64,000 nt of DNA, taken from NCBI GenBank assembly GCA_002316015.1, contig DCCS01000032.1, positions 97,628 through 161,627 of the forward strand, given 5' to 3'. The stretch is from Prevotellaceae bacterium UBA1075. GTDB taxonomy: Bacteria > Bacteroidota > Bacteroidia > Bacteroidales > Bacteroidaceae. The translations under genes were made by a program, and so were the position numbers. A model generated the notes under the pieces. The model did not search any database. It worked only from the letters and a program-made list of their open reading frames with translations, and had not been told where the DNA came from. Shown piece by piece: positions 56,155 through 64,000 of this stretch (position 1 is the stretch's first letter; every line of letters begins with the position of its first letter).

Positions 56155-57102
56155 ATGGCAAGGAATTTAAGTGGCGCACAATATGCAGCGCTCAAATACT
56201 TTGAGATACCGGTGCGTGATGAGGTTCAGCTTATGGACTTTATCATGAGGCAGTTGTCTGGTGTGAGTCGTAATCATGCCAAGGATTTGCTGAAAGGACA
56301 TGCGGTCTGTGTTGACCGCGTGCTGGTGACAAGGTACGATTATCTGTTGCATCCAGGTCAGATTGTACGCATCAGTCGCCATAAGCGTGCCTCCGAACTG
56401 AACAACCAATATGTGAAGATTGTATATGAAGACAAGGATCTCGTGGTAATAGAGAAAGCTCCTGGCATACTGAGCATGGGGGCTAATCCCAGTCAATTTT
56501 GCGTCAAGAGTGTGCTTGACGAATATTTCAACAGGCGCCATTTCAAGTGTACCGCGCACGTTGTCCACCGCCTTGACAGGGAAACGAGTGGTATCATGCT
56601 GTATGCCAAGAACAGGGAAATTGAGCAGGTGTTTGAGAATAATTGGCATGATATTGTTTATGACCGTCGCTATGTGGCGGTCGTGTGTGGACAAATGGAA
56701 AGGGAAGGTGGCACAATACGCTCCTGGCTCAAGGACAACAAGGCCTTTGTCACTTACAGCAGTCCTACTGACAATGGAGGTAAAGAGGCCATAACACACT
56801 ATAGAAGGTTGAATGTGAACGGGCAATACAGTCTTGTGGAACTTAAACTTGAAACAGGACGGAAGAATCAAATCCGTGTTCATATGGCTGATTTGGGATA
56901 TCCTGTTGCAGGTGACATGAAGTACGGAAATGGAAGGAATCCCATGGGACGGCTGGCTTTGCACGCTTATAGGTTACATTTCTATCATCCGCGTACGGGG
57001 GAGCCAATGATGTTTGAGACACCTTTCCCTGCTGTTTTCAGAAGGATGTTTGAGCCAAGGCAGATACAGAATGACGCATCGGGGGAACAATCAAGTTTGT
57101 AA
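56155..57102 (+). CDS. RluD-type 23S rRNA pseudouridine synthase
   Basis: A 315-residue RluA/RluD-family enzyme. An S4-like RNA-binding region is at about residues 22-70 (RNHAKDLLKGHAVCVDRV). The catalytic motif HRLDRETSGIMLYAKN is at about 139-154 with the nucleophilic Asp. GRKNQIRVHMADLGYPVAGDMKYG is at about 236-259. It isomerises uridines in rRNA; which positions cannot be told. It is preceded by about 250 bp without a gene. Confidence 0.93.
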   Translation: MARNLSGAQYAALKYFEIPVRDEVQLMDFIMRQLSGVSRNHAKDLLKGHAVCVDRVLVTRYDYLLHPGQIVRISRHKRASELNNQYVKIVYEDKDLVVIEKAPGILSMGANPSQFCVKSVLDEYFNRRHFKCTAHVVHRLDRETSGIMLYAKNREIEQVFENNWHDIVYDRRYVAVVCGQMEREGGTIRSWLKDNKAFVTYSSPTDNGGKEAITHYRRLNVNGQYSLVELKLETGRKNQIRVHMADLGYPVAGDMKYGNGRNPMGRLALHAYRLHFYHPRTGEPMMFETPFPAVFRRMFEPRQIQNDASGEQSSL

Positions 57103-57186
57103 CGCGCGGTTCATGCTTTAAAGGCTGACGGCAAACATCAGTACATGGCAAAAAGGCGGTTTTCAAATCAATTATATCAAGTCATT

Positions 57187-57879
57187 ATGAAAAAATCAAT
57201 TATCAAAACCATGGTTTTGGCCAGTCTATGTGCCTCGCTTGCATCTTGCGGTACAAGTACGGCAGGAAGTATGACTTCCTCGAACCTTGGAGGAAAAACT
57301 CAGACAACAAAAGGTACAGGGACAGGTTTGCCCAGTGGCTTGCTAGGTAGTACGCTTACAGGGAATTCAGGAAATGGACTGCTGGGCACAGTGCTTTCCA
57401 ATCTGTTGAGCACAAAGACCTCAGAGAGCAGTCTGGTGGGCACGTGGACTTATTCGGCCCCCAAGGTCGTGTTTGAGAGTGAGAATGTACTTGCCAAGTT
57501 GGGCGGGGCGGTCGCAAGCAACAAAGTGGAGGATACTCTTGGCAAGTACCTCAAGAAGATAGGAATGTCTTCGGGAAAGAGCCAGTTGACACTGAACAAG
57601 GATAAAACCTGTGCTTTCACGTACAAAGGGAAGACCGTCAACGGGACTTATTCCTACAACACGAGCACAAGCAAGTTGACAATAATGGGCGCGTTAGGGG
57701 TGAGCAATATGACCTGCACGGCCACGGTAAACGGGAATGAGTTGCACATGCTTTTTGATGCTGACAAGTTACTTGCTGTGATGACCGGACTTGGAAGTTC
57801 ACTCAGCCAGACATCCACCATATCCGTGTTGCTGAAGAATTATAATGGCATGCAGTTGGGTTGGACTATGACAAAATAG
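57187..57879 (+). CDS. DUF4923 family lipoprotein
   Basis: A 230-residue lipoprotein. The signal peptide MKKSIIKTMVLASLCASLASC gives a lipobox with Cys21. A Gly/Ser/Thr-rich linker follows (about 22-80). The domain begins at SLVGTWTYSAPKVVFESENVLAKLGG, a lipocalin-like start typical of DUF4923, and continues as beta strands (CAFTYKGKTVNGTYSYNT). The function is unknown; export to the envelope is expected. The ATG at 57187 is preferred to one 42 nt upstream because it begins the signal peptide. Confidence 0.85.
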   Translation: MKKSIIKTMVLASLCASLASCGTSTAGSMTSSNLGGKTQTTKGTGTGLPSGLLGSTLTGNSGNGLLGTVLSNLLSTKTSESSLVGTWTYSAPKVVFESENVLAKLGGAVASNKVEDTLGKYLKKIGMSSGKSQLTLNKDKTCAFTYKGKTVNGTYSYNTSTSKLTIMGALGVSNMTCTATVNGNELHMLFDADKLLAVMTGLGSSLSQTSTISVLLKNYNGMQLGWTMTK

Positions 57880-57889
57880 CCTTACTTGT

Positions 57890-57932
57890 ACATGTGTCTT
57901 GGGATACCTAACATGTGTCCCAAGGCACGTGT
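57890..57932 (+). terminator. Hairpin after DUF4923 gene
   Basis: A 15-bp stem with G-U pairs (ACATGTGTCTTGGGA / TCCCAAGGCACGTGT), 11 bp after the stop codon. No T-run follows, so it may protect the mRNA end rather than terminate. Confidence 0.5.
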
Positions 57933-58024
57933 AATACCTCCACACATATCCCCCTCCCCTACACCCCTCAAAAAAGGTGAGTAAAATCCTTTGCATGAAG
58001 AGAGGCCTTTTGCCAAGAAAACAT

Positions 58025-58032
58025 TATCTTTG
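58025..58032 (+). promoter_or_regulatory. Promoter of Bax-inhibitor-1 family gene
   Basis: TATCTTTG followed by CA is an exact -7 box about 100 bp before the start codon. The TTTG nearest upstream is at 58009-58012, closer than usual, so the -33 element is unclear. Confidence 0.5.
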
Positions 58033-58133
58033 CACCAAAACAATTTATATTGTGTAATCCTCAAGAAACTCAAAGGCGATAAGTTTTATGAGGGGACGCT
58101 GTTTAGTAAGATAAACAATAAAAGAAAATCGGT

Positions 58134-58859
58134 ATGGGTTATGACAAGTATTACAAGAATGGGCAAGACGGCAGTGGCACAATGGACTTTGCCACCCCGT
58201 TTGCCAAGGTGATGAGAAATGTGTATGCCTGGATGGGGCTGGGCTTGCTGATGACCGCACTTACAGCAGTGTTGGTGGCTGGCACACCCGCTCTTGTCTA
58301 TGCCATTGCCAGCAGCAAATTACTGTTTTTTGGTTTGTTTGGAGCGGAACTCGCATTGGTTATCTGGCTTTCGTCACGCATCGAGCGTTTATCATCCACA
58401 ACTGCCGGGCTCCTGTTTGCTCTCTATGCTGTGCTCAACGGCGTCACTATGTCCTTCATCTTTCTGGCTTATACAATGGAGAGCATTGCCACCACATTCC
58501 TGGTGACAGCCGGCACCTTTGGCGGCATGACTCTTGTGGGTTACACTACCAAGAAAGACTTGTCGGGCATGGGACGCGCGCTCATCATGCTTTTGATTGG
58601 CTTGATTGTGGCCACTTTGGCCAACATCTTCTTGAATAGTTCTGGACTGGCTGCCATTCTGAATTATGCGGGAGTCCTTATCTTTGTCGGCCTTACCGCT
58701 TACGACACTCAGAAGATAAAGGCGATGGTGGAGTACGCGACGGCTACTGGAAATGAGGAGCAGACCACTAAATTGGCCTTGATGGGCAGCCTCTCCCTTT
58801 ACCTTGACTTTATCAACCTCTTTCTATATCTGCTGAGGATATTTGGCAGAAGGAGGTAA
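58134..58859 (+). CDS. Bax inhibitor-1 / YccA family membrane protein
   Basis: A 241-residue protein with about seven transmembrane helices and the family pattern: MRNVYAWMGLGLLMTALTA (about 27-45), LYAVLNGVTMSFIF (about 96-109), MTLVGYTTKKDLSGMGRAL (about 135-153), and the closing GLTAYDTQKIK plus LALMGSLSLYLDFINLFLYLLRIFGRRR. Bacterial members are pH-sensitive Ca2+ leak channels or YccA-like FtsH regulators. Which applies here is unknown. It is followed by two hairpins. Confidence 0.93.
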   Translation: MGYDKYYKNGQDGSGTMDFATPFAKVMRNVYAWMGLGLLMTALTAVLVAGTPALVYAIASSKLLFFGLFGAELALVIWLSSRIERLSSTTAGLLFALYAVLNGVTMSFIFLAYTMESIATTFLVTAGTFGGMTLVGYTTKKDLSGMGRALIMLLIGLIVATLANIFLNSSGLAAILNYAGVLIFVGLTAYDTQKIKAMVEYATATGNEEQTTKLALMGSLSLYLDFINLFLYLLRIFGRRR

Positions 58860-58874
58860 GGCATTATGTATTTT

Positions 58875-58899
58875 GTGCGGGAGCATCGCTATCCCGCAC
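58875..58899 (+). terminator. First hairpin after Bax-inhibitor-1 gene
   Basis: An 8-bp perfect stem GTGCGGGA / TCCCGCAC, 16 bp after the stop. It is part of a tandem pair with the next hairpin. Confidence 0.55.
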
Positions 58900-58904
58900 C
58901 CTGG

Positions 58905-58944
58905 ATGGCAGGAGCGCATTTTTTCGCCGATACGCTCCTGCCAT
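58905..58944 (+). terminator. Second hairpin after Bax-inhibitor-1 gene
   Basis: A 12-bp perfect stem ATGGCAGGAGCG / CGCTCCTGCCAT with a T-rich loop, followed by ATTTGTG. With the preceding hairpin it forms a probable double terminator. Confidence 0.65.
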
Positions 58945-59007
58945 ATTTGTGCCATGGAGGGAAATGCCAGACATGTGGCTATCCTGGCATGTTTTGTGTT
59001 GGAGGAC

Positions 59008-59038
59008 TTGCAGAAAAGCAAAAGAATTGTTAACTTTG
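59008..59038 (+). promoter_or_regulatory. Promoter of Crp/Fnr regulator
   Basis: TTG at 59008-59010 and the exact -7 box TAACTTTG at 59031-59038, 20 bp apart, fit the Bacteroidetes consensus well. The predicted start near 59045 gives a short leader. Confidence 0.75.
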
Positions 59039-59080
59039 TGGAAAGGATTATGCCATTGCGGGTAAATATCAGCGAATCGG

Positions 59081-59767
59081 ATGACGAGAGAAGAAGCATT
59101 TGAGTCCATGACAGAGTTTGTCGCCACGCTTACCGAAAAGGAAAAAGCGACAGTACTCGGTTGTATGCGGGCGAGGCATCTGGACAAGAACGAGGTGATA
59201 TACAGGGAGGGCGATATGCCCCAAGACTTGTTCTGCCTTATTCAGGGAAAGGTGAAAATCTATATTGATGGCGTGGGAGGCAGGTGCCAGATAGTGCGTG
59301 TCTTTGACGAGGTTGAGTGTTTTGGCTATCGGGCGGCTTTCTCGGACGACAAATTTGTCACTTCGGCAGCGGCCTTTGAACCATCATTTCTTGTGTGTAT
59401 CCCCCTCGTGGTTGTGCGCTCCTTGTTGAAAGAGAATCCGCGTCTTTCATGGTTCTTCATTCGCAAACTGGCTGTTGCCTTGGGTAAGAGCGACGAGCGC
59501 ACGGTCAATCTCACCCAGAAACATATATGTGCGCGGCTGGCCGACTCGCTTCTGTACTTGCGCGACCATTATGGCATGGAGGCCGATGGCAGCACGCTCA
59601 GGATCAAGTTGAGCCGTGATGACATGGCCAGTTTGAGCAACATGACCACCAACAATGCCATTCGCACGCTTAGCCTGTTGGCCAGGGATAGGGTTGTGGC
59701 TCTCAACGGGCGCTCCATCCAGATACTTGACGAGCAGGAGTTGGAACGTATCTCGCGCATGGGTTAG
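59081..59767 (+). CDS. Crp/Fnr family transcriptional regulator
   Basis: A 228-residue regulator. The cyclic-nucleotide-binding-like beta roll is at about residues 10-125 (YREGDMPQDLFCLIQGKVKIY; the position of the phosphate-binding loop reads FDEVECFGYRAAF, unlike the FGE...R.A of true cAMP binders). A dimer helix follows (about 125-150). A C-terminal winged helix-turn-helix is at about 150-220 (LSRDDMASLSNMTTNNAIRTLSLL). No Fnr-type cysteine cluster is present, so the ligand is unknown. It ends 13 bp before the convergent miaA gene. Confidence 0.92.
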   Translation: MTREEAFESMTEFVATLTEKEKATVLGCMRARHLDKNEVIYREGDMPQDLFCLIQGKVKIYIDGVGGRCQIVRVFDEVECFGYRAAFSDDKFVTSAAAFEPSFLVCIPLVVVRSLLKENPRLSWFFIRKLAVALGKSDERTVNLTQKHICARLADSLLYLRDHYGMEADGSTLRIKLSRDDMASLSNMTTNNAIRTLSLLARDRVVALNGRSIQILDEQELERISRMG

Positions 59768-59780
59768 CGGCCAGTGGCGG

Positions 59781-60695
59781 TCACTCGTCCAGGAGCTTGA
59801 TTATGCGCTCCACCCTTTCGTCCAGATTTTCACACGCGTCCATCCAGTGAATGGGTATTCCCCGCCTTTCCATCCCCCGGAACCAGGTCATCTGTCTTTT
59901 TGCAAACTGATGGATGGCAATCTCCAGTTGGCGCAGCATCTCGTCCTGTGTTAGTTGTCCAAGACAGCACATTGTGAGATACTTGTATTCAAGTCCGTAG
60001 TACATGAGGTCTTCGGCAGGCACCTGTCTCAGCAGACGCTCCACTTCCTGTAGCATCCCCTCCCCCATGCGGTCGTGCAGGCGCCGGGTTATCTTCTGCC
60101 TGCGTGCCTCACGGTCTATGCTCACCCCCACTGTCATGCTTCTCAGTGATGGAAAGTCCCTTTCTTCGACATTGTTGTCAAGGTAATATTGCTGTATCTC
60201 TATGGCTCTGACGGCACGCTTGGTGGTGTCCACGTCCGTGGTATTGTGCAGGGTCTTATAAGTGGCAAGCAACCTTGTGAGTTCCTCCAGGGTACACCCT
60301 TCCAGTTTATGCCGCAGTTGGGGGTTTTCAGGTACCGGCACCATCTTGTAACTTTTAAGTACCGACTCTATGTAGAGTCCCGTGCCTCCGCACAGGATGG
60401 GAACTTTTCCACGTTTGCGGATGTCGTTGTAGGCCGTCCAGAAATCCTGTTGAAACTGGAACAGATTGTACTTTTCTCCTGCCTCGGCTATGTCAATCAG
60501 ATGGTAGGGGATGCTCACATTATCAACCGTGTATTCGGCCAAGTCTTTGCCCGTTCCGATGTCCATGCCCCTGTAAACCTGGCGGCTGTCGGCACTGATA
60601 ATTTCCGCGTTGCCCATTCTGCGTGCAAGCCTCGTGGCCAGCGATGTCTTGCCCGAGGCTGTGGGGCCCAGGATTGTGATGATGTCGTACCTCAT
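59781..60695 (-). CDS. miaA: tRNA dimethylallyltransferase
   Basis: MiaA, 304 residues, adding a dimethylallyl group to A37 of tRNAs reading UNN codons. The P-loop LGPTASGKTSLA is at about 8-19, SADSRQVYRGMDIGTGK at about 34-50, the catalytic-type HLIDIAE at about 65-71, GGTGLYIES at about 102-110, and RQMTWFRG near the C terminus. Length is normal. It lies 40 bp downstream of rmuC on the same strand. Confidence 0.96.
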   Translation of the reverse strand: MRYDIITILGPTASGKTSLATRLARRMGNAEIISADSRQVYRGMDIGTGKDLAEYTVDNVSIPYHLIDIAEAGEKYNLFQFQQDFWTAYNDIRKRGKVPILCGGTGLYIESVLKSYKMVPVPENPQLRHKLEGCTLEELTRLLATYKTLHNTTDVDTTKRAVRAIEIQQYYLDNNVEERDFPSLRSMTVGVSIDREARRQKITRRLHDRMGEGMLQEVERLLRQVPAEDLMYYGLEYKYLTMCCLGQLTQDEMLRQLEIAIHQFAKRQMTWFRGMERRGIPIHWMDACENLDERVERIIKLLDE

Positions 60696-60735
60696 GTGTT
60701 CTGTGCATTTTCGAAGTTCACTGTTCTCCGCTTTG

Positions 60736-62256
60736 TCATTCGCTGTCCTTCGTGCGTTGGTAGTCCGAGTCCAGGAACACGGTCCCCTCCATGTCGGCCA
60801 CTCCCCTCTTCTTCTTGTTTTCCTTTGCCCCTGCTTTCAGCAGGTTCCTGGCTGCGGTGATGATGCTGCGTCCGTCATTGGCGGTCGTGGTCTTTAGGCC
60901 CGACATTTTCTTGAGTGTGTCATTCATTGCGGCCTCCACATCCAGGAAGCGAATTCCAAAGTCCTGCACACGCTCAATCAGTATGTTGGCGGCATCCATC
61001 ATCTCTTGCTGGTTCTGTAGTTGCCTCACCTGTGTCCACATCATCTCCAGTACCCTCAAGTTCATGTACATGCTTTGTGGCCCCAGTACCATTACCCCCT
61101 GGTCGTAGGCGTCTTTCCACAAAGTGCTGTCGTTCAGCAGTGCCAGGTTGAGCGCACTTTCTATGGGGATGTACATGATGACAAAATTGAGCTTGTTGTA
61201 GCCTGCGGGCAGATACTTGGAGTAATCCTTGCGGGCGAGGCGTGTCACTTGGTTTCGGACGCTCTCGATGTGTTTCTTGAGGAATGCAGCGCGCTCCTCG
61301 GACGATTCTGCATTCATGTACCGCTCATAGTCCGTGAGCGACATCTTGGCATCCACCACCACATGCCTGTTGTTGGGGAAGTGCAGTATGAAGTCGGGAA
61401 CCAGACCGCGTCCCTCATCGTCCTTTAGGGCTTTCCCGAACCGGTCGCGCAGGGTCTCTTGCGTGTCAAATTGTTCGCCCTCACGAAGTTCCATGTGCTC
61501 CAGCAATTGTTTGAGTTTCAACTCGCCAAAGTTTCCCTGTACCTTCACTTCGCCTGTCAGTGCGCGTGTCAGCCTGTCCGCAGTCTCGCCCAGGGCTGTG
61601 CTCTGCTGCATGTTGGCCTGTATGGTGGCATCCAGCCTGTTCAGTGCCACGCTCTGCTGTTCCTTGTTCTTGTCCAGCGCATCACGCATCTCTTTCAAAC
61701 TTCTGTTCAGCGGGTCGATGATGAGAGCCACTTGTTCTCTGTTCTTGTTGGCAAGTTCTTGTTCCCTTTCTTTCAGAATCTGTTCTGATGTTGCCTTCAT
61801 CTGTTCCCTTATCACCTCGGCCTGGCTTCTCACCTGTTGCTGGTTCATCTCCTTCAGGGCTTCTATTTGCCGGGCGGCGTTGAGGCGTACCTCGTCCAGT
61901 TGGGACTCGTAGGCGCGCTTCCACTCTGTCATCTGCCTCTGCAGGGAAGCCTCACCCTCGCGTTTCTGCTGTTCGTTGCGCTGCTGCTCTATAGCCACAA
62001 GTCGCTCTGCGTTGTCGGCCCGGTTGCGTTGGACCTCACGCTCTGCGGTAAGCGATTTCACCTCCTCTTGCATGTGCTGCAACTTTTGCTCTCGCTCGGA
62101 AACTTGTTTCCTGAGTTCATCCAGTTTATCTTCCAGCATCTTGCGTTCCGCTGTACTTTCGGGACGGGATGCGGCCTTTCGTCCTGCCAGGAACGCCAAC
62201 AGCGACATCACCACCACCATACCCGCAAGTATGGTCAACAACATGTTCATTTCCAT
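60736..62256 (-). CDS. rmuC: DNA recombination protein RmuC
   Basis: A 506-residue RmuC. One N-terminal transmembrane segment (about residues 5-24) is followed by a long coiled coil (about 30-210, very Glu/Gln/Arg rich) and the RmuC domain, a PDDEXK-like nuclease fold (GNFGELKLKQLLEHMELREGEQF, about 240-262; PDFILHFPNNRHVVVDAKMSL, about 290-310). Proteins of this family limit inversion of DNA at repeats. The ATG at 62256 follows a promoter-like box and starts at the membrane segment; the frame extends upstream without conserved content. Confidence 0.93.
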   Translation of the reverse strand: MEMNMLLTILAGMVVVMSLLAFLAGRKAASRPESTAERKMLEDKLDELRKQVSEREQKLQHMQEEVKSLTAEREVQRNRADNAERLVAIEQQRNEQQKREGEASLQRQMTEWKRAYESQLDEVRLNAARQIEALKEMNQQQVRSQAEVIREQMKATSEQILKEREQELANKNREQVALIIDPLNRSLKEMRDALDKNKEQQSVALNRLDATIQANMQQSTALGETADRLTRALTGEVKVQGNFGELKLKQLLEHMELREGEQFDTQETLRDRFGKALKDDEGRGLVPDFILHFPNNRHVVVDAKMSLTDYERYMNAESSEERAAFLKKHIESVRNQVTRLARKDYSKYLPAGYNKLNFVIMYIPIESALNLALLNDSTLWKDAYDQGVMVLGPQSMYMNLRVLEMMWTQVRQLQNQQEMMDAANILIERVQDFGIRFLDVEAAMNDTLKKMSGLKTTTANDGRSIITAARNLLKAGAKENKKKRGVADMEGTVFLDSDYQRTKDSE

Positions 62257-62299
62257 TTTCTTGTCTCCATGTGGATGTTGTGTCTCGTATGAGACAATA

Positions 62300-62307
62300 C
62301 AAATATA
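62300..62307 (-). promoter_or_regulatory. -7 box upstream of rmuC
   Basis: The minus strand reads TATATTTG (exact TAnnTTTG), 43 bp before the preferred rmuC start. No clear TTTG at the -33 distance. Confidence 0.5.
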
Positions 62308-62403
62308 GTACAATTCTGTGAAATGCCCTTCCGTGTTTGACATGGAATGCAGCCACTGGCTGTGCTGGGCTGTCCTGCGCCTCTCGTACGACCAACGGCT
62401 GAC

Positions 62404-63288
62404 TTACAGGAAGCGTCTGACCCAGTTGACAGGTACACCACGCCGTTTGGCATAGTCCTCCATCTGGTCTTCCCCCACAGCCCCCACCGCAAAGTGCCTG
62501 GTGGCCGGATGCGAGATCATGAGACCGCTGGTGCTCGCGTGGGGCAGCATGGCTCCTGTCTCGGTCAGTGTAATGCCCAGCGACTTCATTCCTGTCAGTT
62601 CGTCCAACAGAAAGTTTATGCTCTGGTCGGGCAGGGACGGGTAGCCCACGGCAGGGCGTCTTCCTTGGTATTTCTCGGCGAAAAGTTCTTCTGTCGTGAG
62701 GTGCTCGTCAGGAGCGTACCCCCACCATGTTCGCCTTGTGTGCATGTGTCCCAGTTCTGCGGTCGCCTCGGCAAGGCGGTCGGCCAATGTCTGTGCCAGA
62801 AGGTGCATATAGTCATCCCCCAGGAAGGACTGCTCCATGCAGGCGTCGGTTGTGGAGGCAAAGACCCCTATCTTGTCGGTGACACCCTGGTCGCGTGGTC
62901 TCACGAAGTCAGACAGGCACAGGCATGGCTCGCCTCTTCTGGCAGTCTGCTGGCGCAGAAGTGGTATTGAGCGGTTCACTTCGGGCAGGTATATGTTGTC
63001 ACCGTCACCGAAGGCGTTGAAAAGAGCCACGCGAAAATGTGTGTGCATGTCCAGTCCTGCCCACAGGTTCAGGAGCGATCGCGCGTCACGCAGCAGCCTG
63101 TTGGCCTCGCGTGCTCTGGGCTGCTCTGGGCCGGGCAGGCTGGATATCCATGCGTTGCGGCATCCATCGCAGTCATGCACATGTGTCAGTTGGGCATATT
63201 TGAACGGGAATCCCCAGGCATGCAGAAAGTAGCCCCATTGGATGTATGGGGCCACTTCGTTGACGCTGTAGTGTTCTGTGTGCTTCAC
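62404..63288 (-). CDS. Stand-alone methionine synthase reactivation domain
   Basis: A 294-residue protein that aligns by eye with the C-terminal AdoMet-binding domain of E. coli MetH. Landmarks are LRQQTARRG (111-119), CLSDFVRP (124-131), IGVFA (140-144), DDYMHLLAQTLADRLAEA (158-175), WWGYAPDE (188-195), YQGRRPAVGYPSLPD (207-221, the AdoMet-binding region) and ASTSGLMISHP (251-261). The domain reduces and remethylates inactive cob(II)alamin. The metH core at 24099-26927 lacks exactly this part, so the two should act together. It overlaps the acyltransferase gene by 4 bp. The first 75 residues have a CDGC motif and no counterpart that I can place. Confidence 0.93.
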   Translation of the reverse strand: MKHTEHYSVNEVAPYIQWGYFLHAWGFPFKYAQLTHVHDCDGCRNAWISSLPGPEQPRAREANRLLRDARSLLNLWAGLDMHTHFRVALFNAFGDGDNIYLPEVNRSIPLLRQQTARRGEPCLCLSDFVRPRDQGVTDKIGVFASTTDACMEQSFLGDDYMHLLAQTLADRLAEATAELGHMHTRRTWWGYAPDEHLTTEELFAEKYQGRRPAVGYPSLPDQSINFLLDELTGMKSLGITLTETGAMLPHASTSGLMISHPATRHFAVGAVGEDQMEDYAKRRGVPVNWVRRFL

Positions 63289-63998
63289 TGGTCAAGGTTT
63301 TCCACATAGCCCTGGTACTTCTTTGGCAGAGCCTGCATGATGGTGCTGTAACTCTCGTCCATTAACTGTGTGATGTCATCGGGGCCCTGGCCATGGGGCG
63401 GGATGGGCCGGTGGATGACAAGGCGCAGTGGGTGCCATGTGAGAAAATTGAAGCCCTTTTGGCGGGGGAGCACGTCAAAGGTGCCGTCTATGGTCACAGG
63501 CACAACGGGCAATTGCAACTCGTCTGCCAGCAGGAATGCCCCGCGCCTGAAGACTCCCATGTGCCCGGTGAATGTGCGTGCCCCTTCGGGGAACACCACC
63601 AGGCTGGTTCCGCCACGCAGCACGCGGCGTGCGCTGTCGTATGTGTGCTGTATGCTCTTGGGGCCACTCTTGTCCACGAAGATGTGTCCGGCACTCTCGC
63701 ACGCCTTGCCCACCAGTGGGATGTTGCGCAGTTGCTTCTTCATCATCCACTTGAAATGCCTTCCCAGGAATCCATAGACCAGGAAGATGTCGTAGGGGCC
63801 CTGGTGATTGGCCACGAACACATAGGACTGTCCTTTCACCAGGTTTTCCCTGCCTTCAACTCGCACAGGCAGCAGCATGACGTGGCACATCAGCCTGCTC
63901 CATATGCGGGCGGGCCAATAACCCCAGAACGAGGCGTTTCCCACAGTGCATCCAATGATGGTGGCCAGGCTGGTGAGCACTGTGGCTGTGAGCAGCAC
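63285..63998 (-). CDS. plsC: 1-acyl-sn-glycerol-3-phosphate acyltransferase, possibly 5' partial
   Basis: A PlsC-family acyltransferase, at least 237 residues, making phosphatidic acid from lysophosphatidic acid at the inner membrane. The NHxxxxD box is NHQGPYD at about residues 64-70 and the second box is FPEGART at about 135-141. An N-terminal hydrophobic segment is visible. The open frame reaches the end of the window (first codon seen is GTG at 63998), so the true start may lie outside. Its end overlaps the start of the MetH activation-domain gene by 4 bp. Confidence 0.9.
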   Translation of the reverse strand: MLLTATVLTSLATIIGCTVGNASFWGYWPARIWSRLMCHVMLLPVRVEGRENLVKGQSYVFVANHQGPYDIFLVYGFLGRHFKWMMKKQLRNIPLVGKACESAGHIFVDKSGPKSIQHTYDSARRVLRGGTSLVVFPEGARTFTGHMGVFRRGAFLLADELQLPVVPVTIDGTFDVLPRQKGFNFLTWHPLRLVIHRPIPPHGQGPDDITQLMDESYSTIMQALPKKYQGYVENLDQ

Positions 63999-64000
63999 GG

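Overview
The window looks like a chromosomal segment of a Bacteroidales bacterium, probably Prevotella or a relative. The evidence is the repeated TAnnTTTG-type -7 promoter boxes, few strong Shine-Dalgarno sites, a TonB receptor paired with a lipoprotein, a long-form PPi-dependent phosphofructokinase, the GGGtGRT/NifU-like pair and a DUF4923 lipoprotein. Most of it is ordinary, fairly GC-rich core genome. No rRNA, tRNA, CRISPR array, transposase or integrase was recognised.

Layout. 1-6.5 kb, minus strand: gyrA followed by two exported TPR proteins and a short-chain dehydrogenase. 7.0-12.3 kb, plus: a hexuronate operon (exuT-like transporter, uxuA, an SDR-type mannonate oxidoreductase, uxaC). 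12.5-17.0 kb, minus: a TonB-dependent receptor and a beta-helix-like surface lipoprotein. 17.2-19.7 kb, minus: phosphoglucomutase/phosphomannomutase and nudC. 19.9-20.8 kb, plus: an anchored NUC1-type nuclease. 20.9-22.7 kb, minus: a NifU-like scaffold and a GGGtGRT protein. 22.9-26.9 kb, plus: a DUF4375-like protein, smpB and a shortened metH. The missing reactivation domain of metH is a separate gene at 62.4-63.3 kb, so methionine synthase is split across the window.

26.9-38.8 kb, plus, is the accessory region and the most interesting part. After a strong metH terminator come palindromic repeats. Next is a stretch with its own promoter-like box, several stems and a U-rich terminator, read here as a candidate structured RNA or attenuated leader. 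It is followed by a tightly packed, A+T-richer operon: a DUF4007 protein, a 1081-aa P-loop ATPase, a DndC-like PAPS-reductase-family protein, a PLD-nuclease/SF2-helicase fusion, a 78-aa orphan, a DndD-like SMC ATPase and a 189-aa orphan. A small membrane protein is coupled to its end and another membrane-anchored protein follows. The gene content resembles DNA phosphorothioation (Dnd) and Pbe-type defence, but no dndA, dndB or recognisable dndE is present. It is best treated as a divergent or uncharacterised Dnd-related defence system.

38.8-49.4 kb, minus: clpC, htpG, nadE, a GlcD/GlcF-type fused FAD/Fe-S oxidoreductase and glycerate kinase. 49.7-54.8 kb: deoxynucleoside kinase and murQ (minus), an M18 aminopeptidase and pfp (plus). 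55.0-59.8 kb, plus: a GH25 lysozyme, an RluD-type pseudouridine synthase, a DUF4923 lipoprotein, a Bax-inhibitor-1 family protein and a Crp/Fnr regulator. 59.8-64 kb, minus: miaA, rmuC, the stand-alone MetH activation domain and a plsC-type acyltransferase that may run off the window edge.
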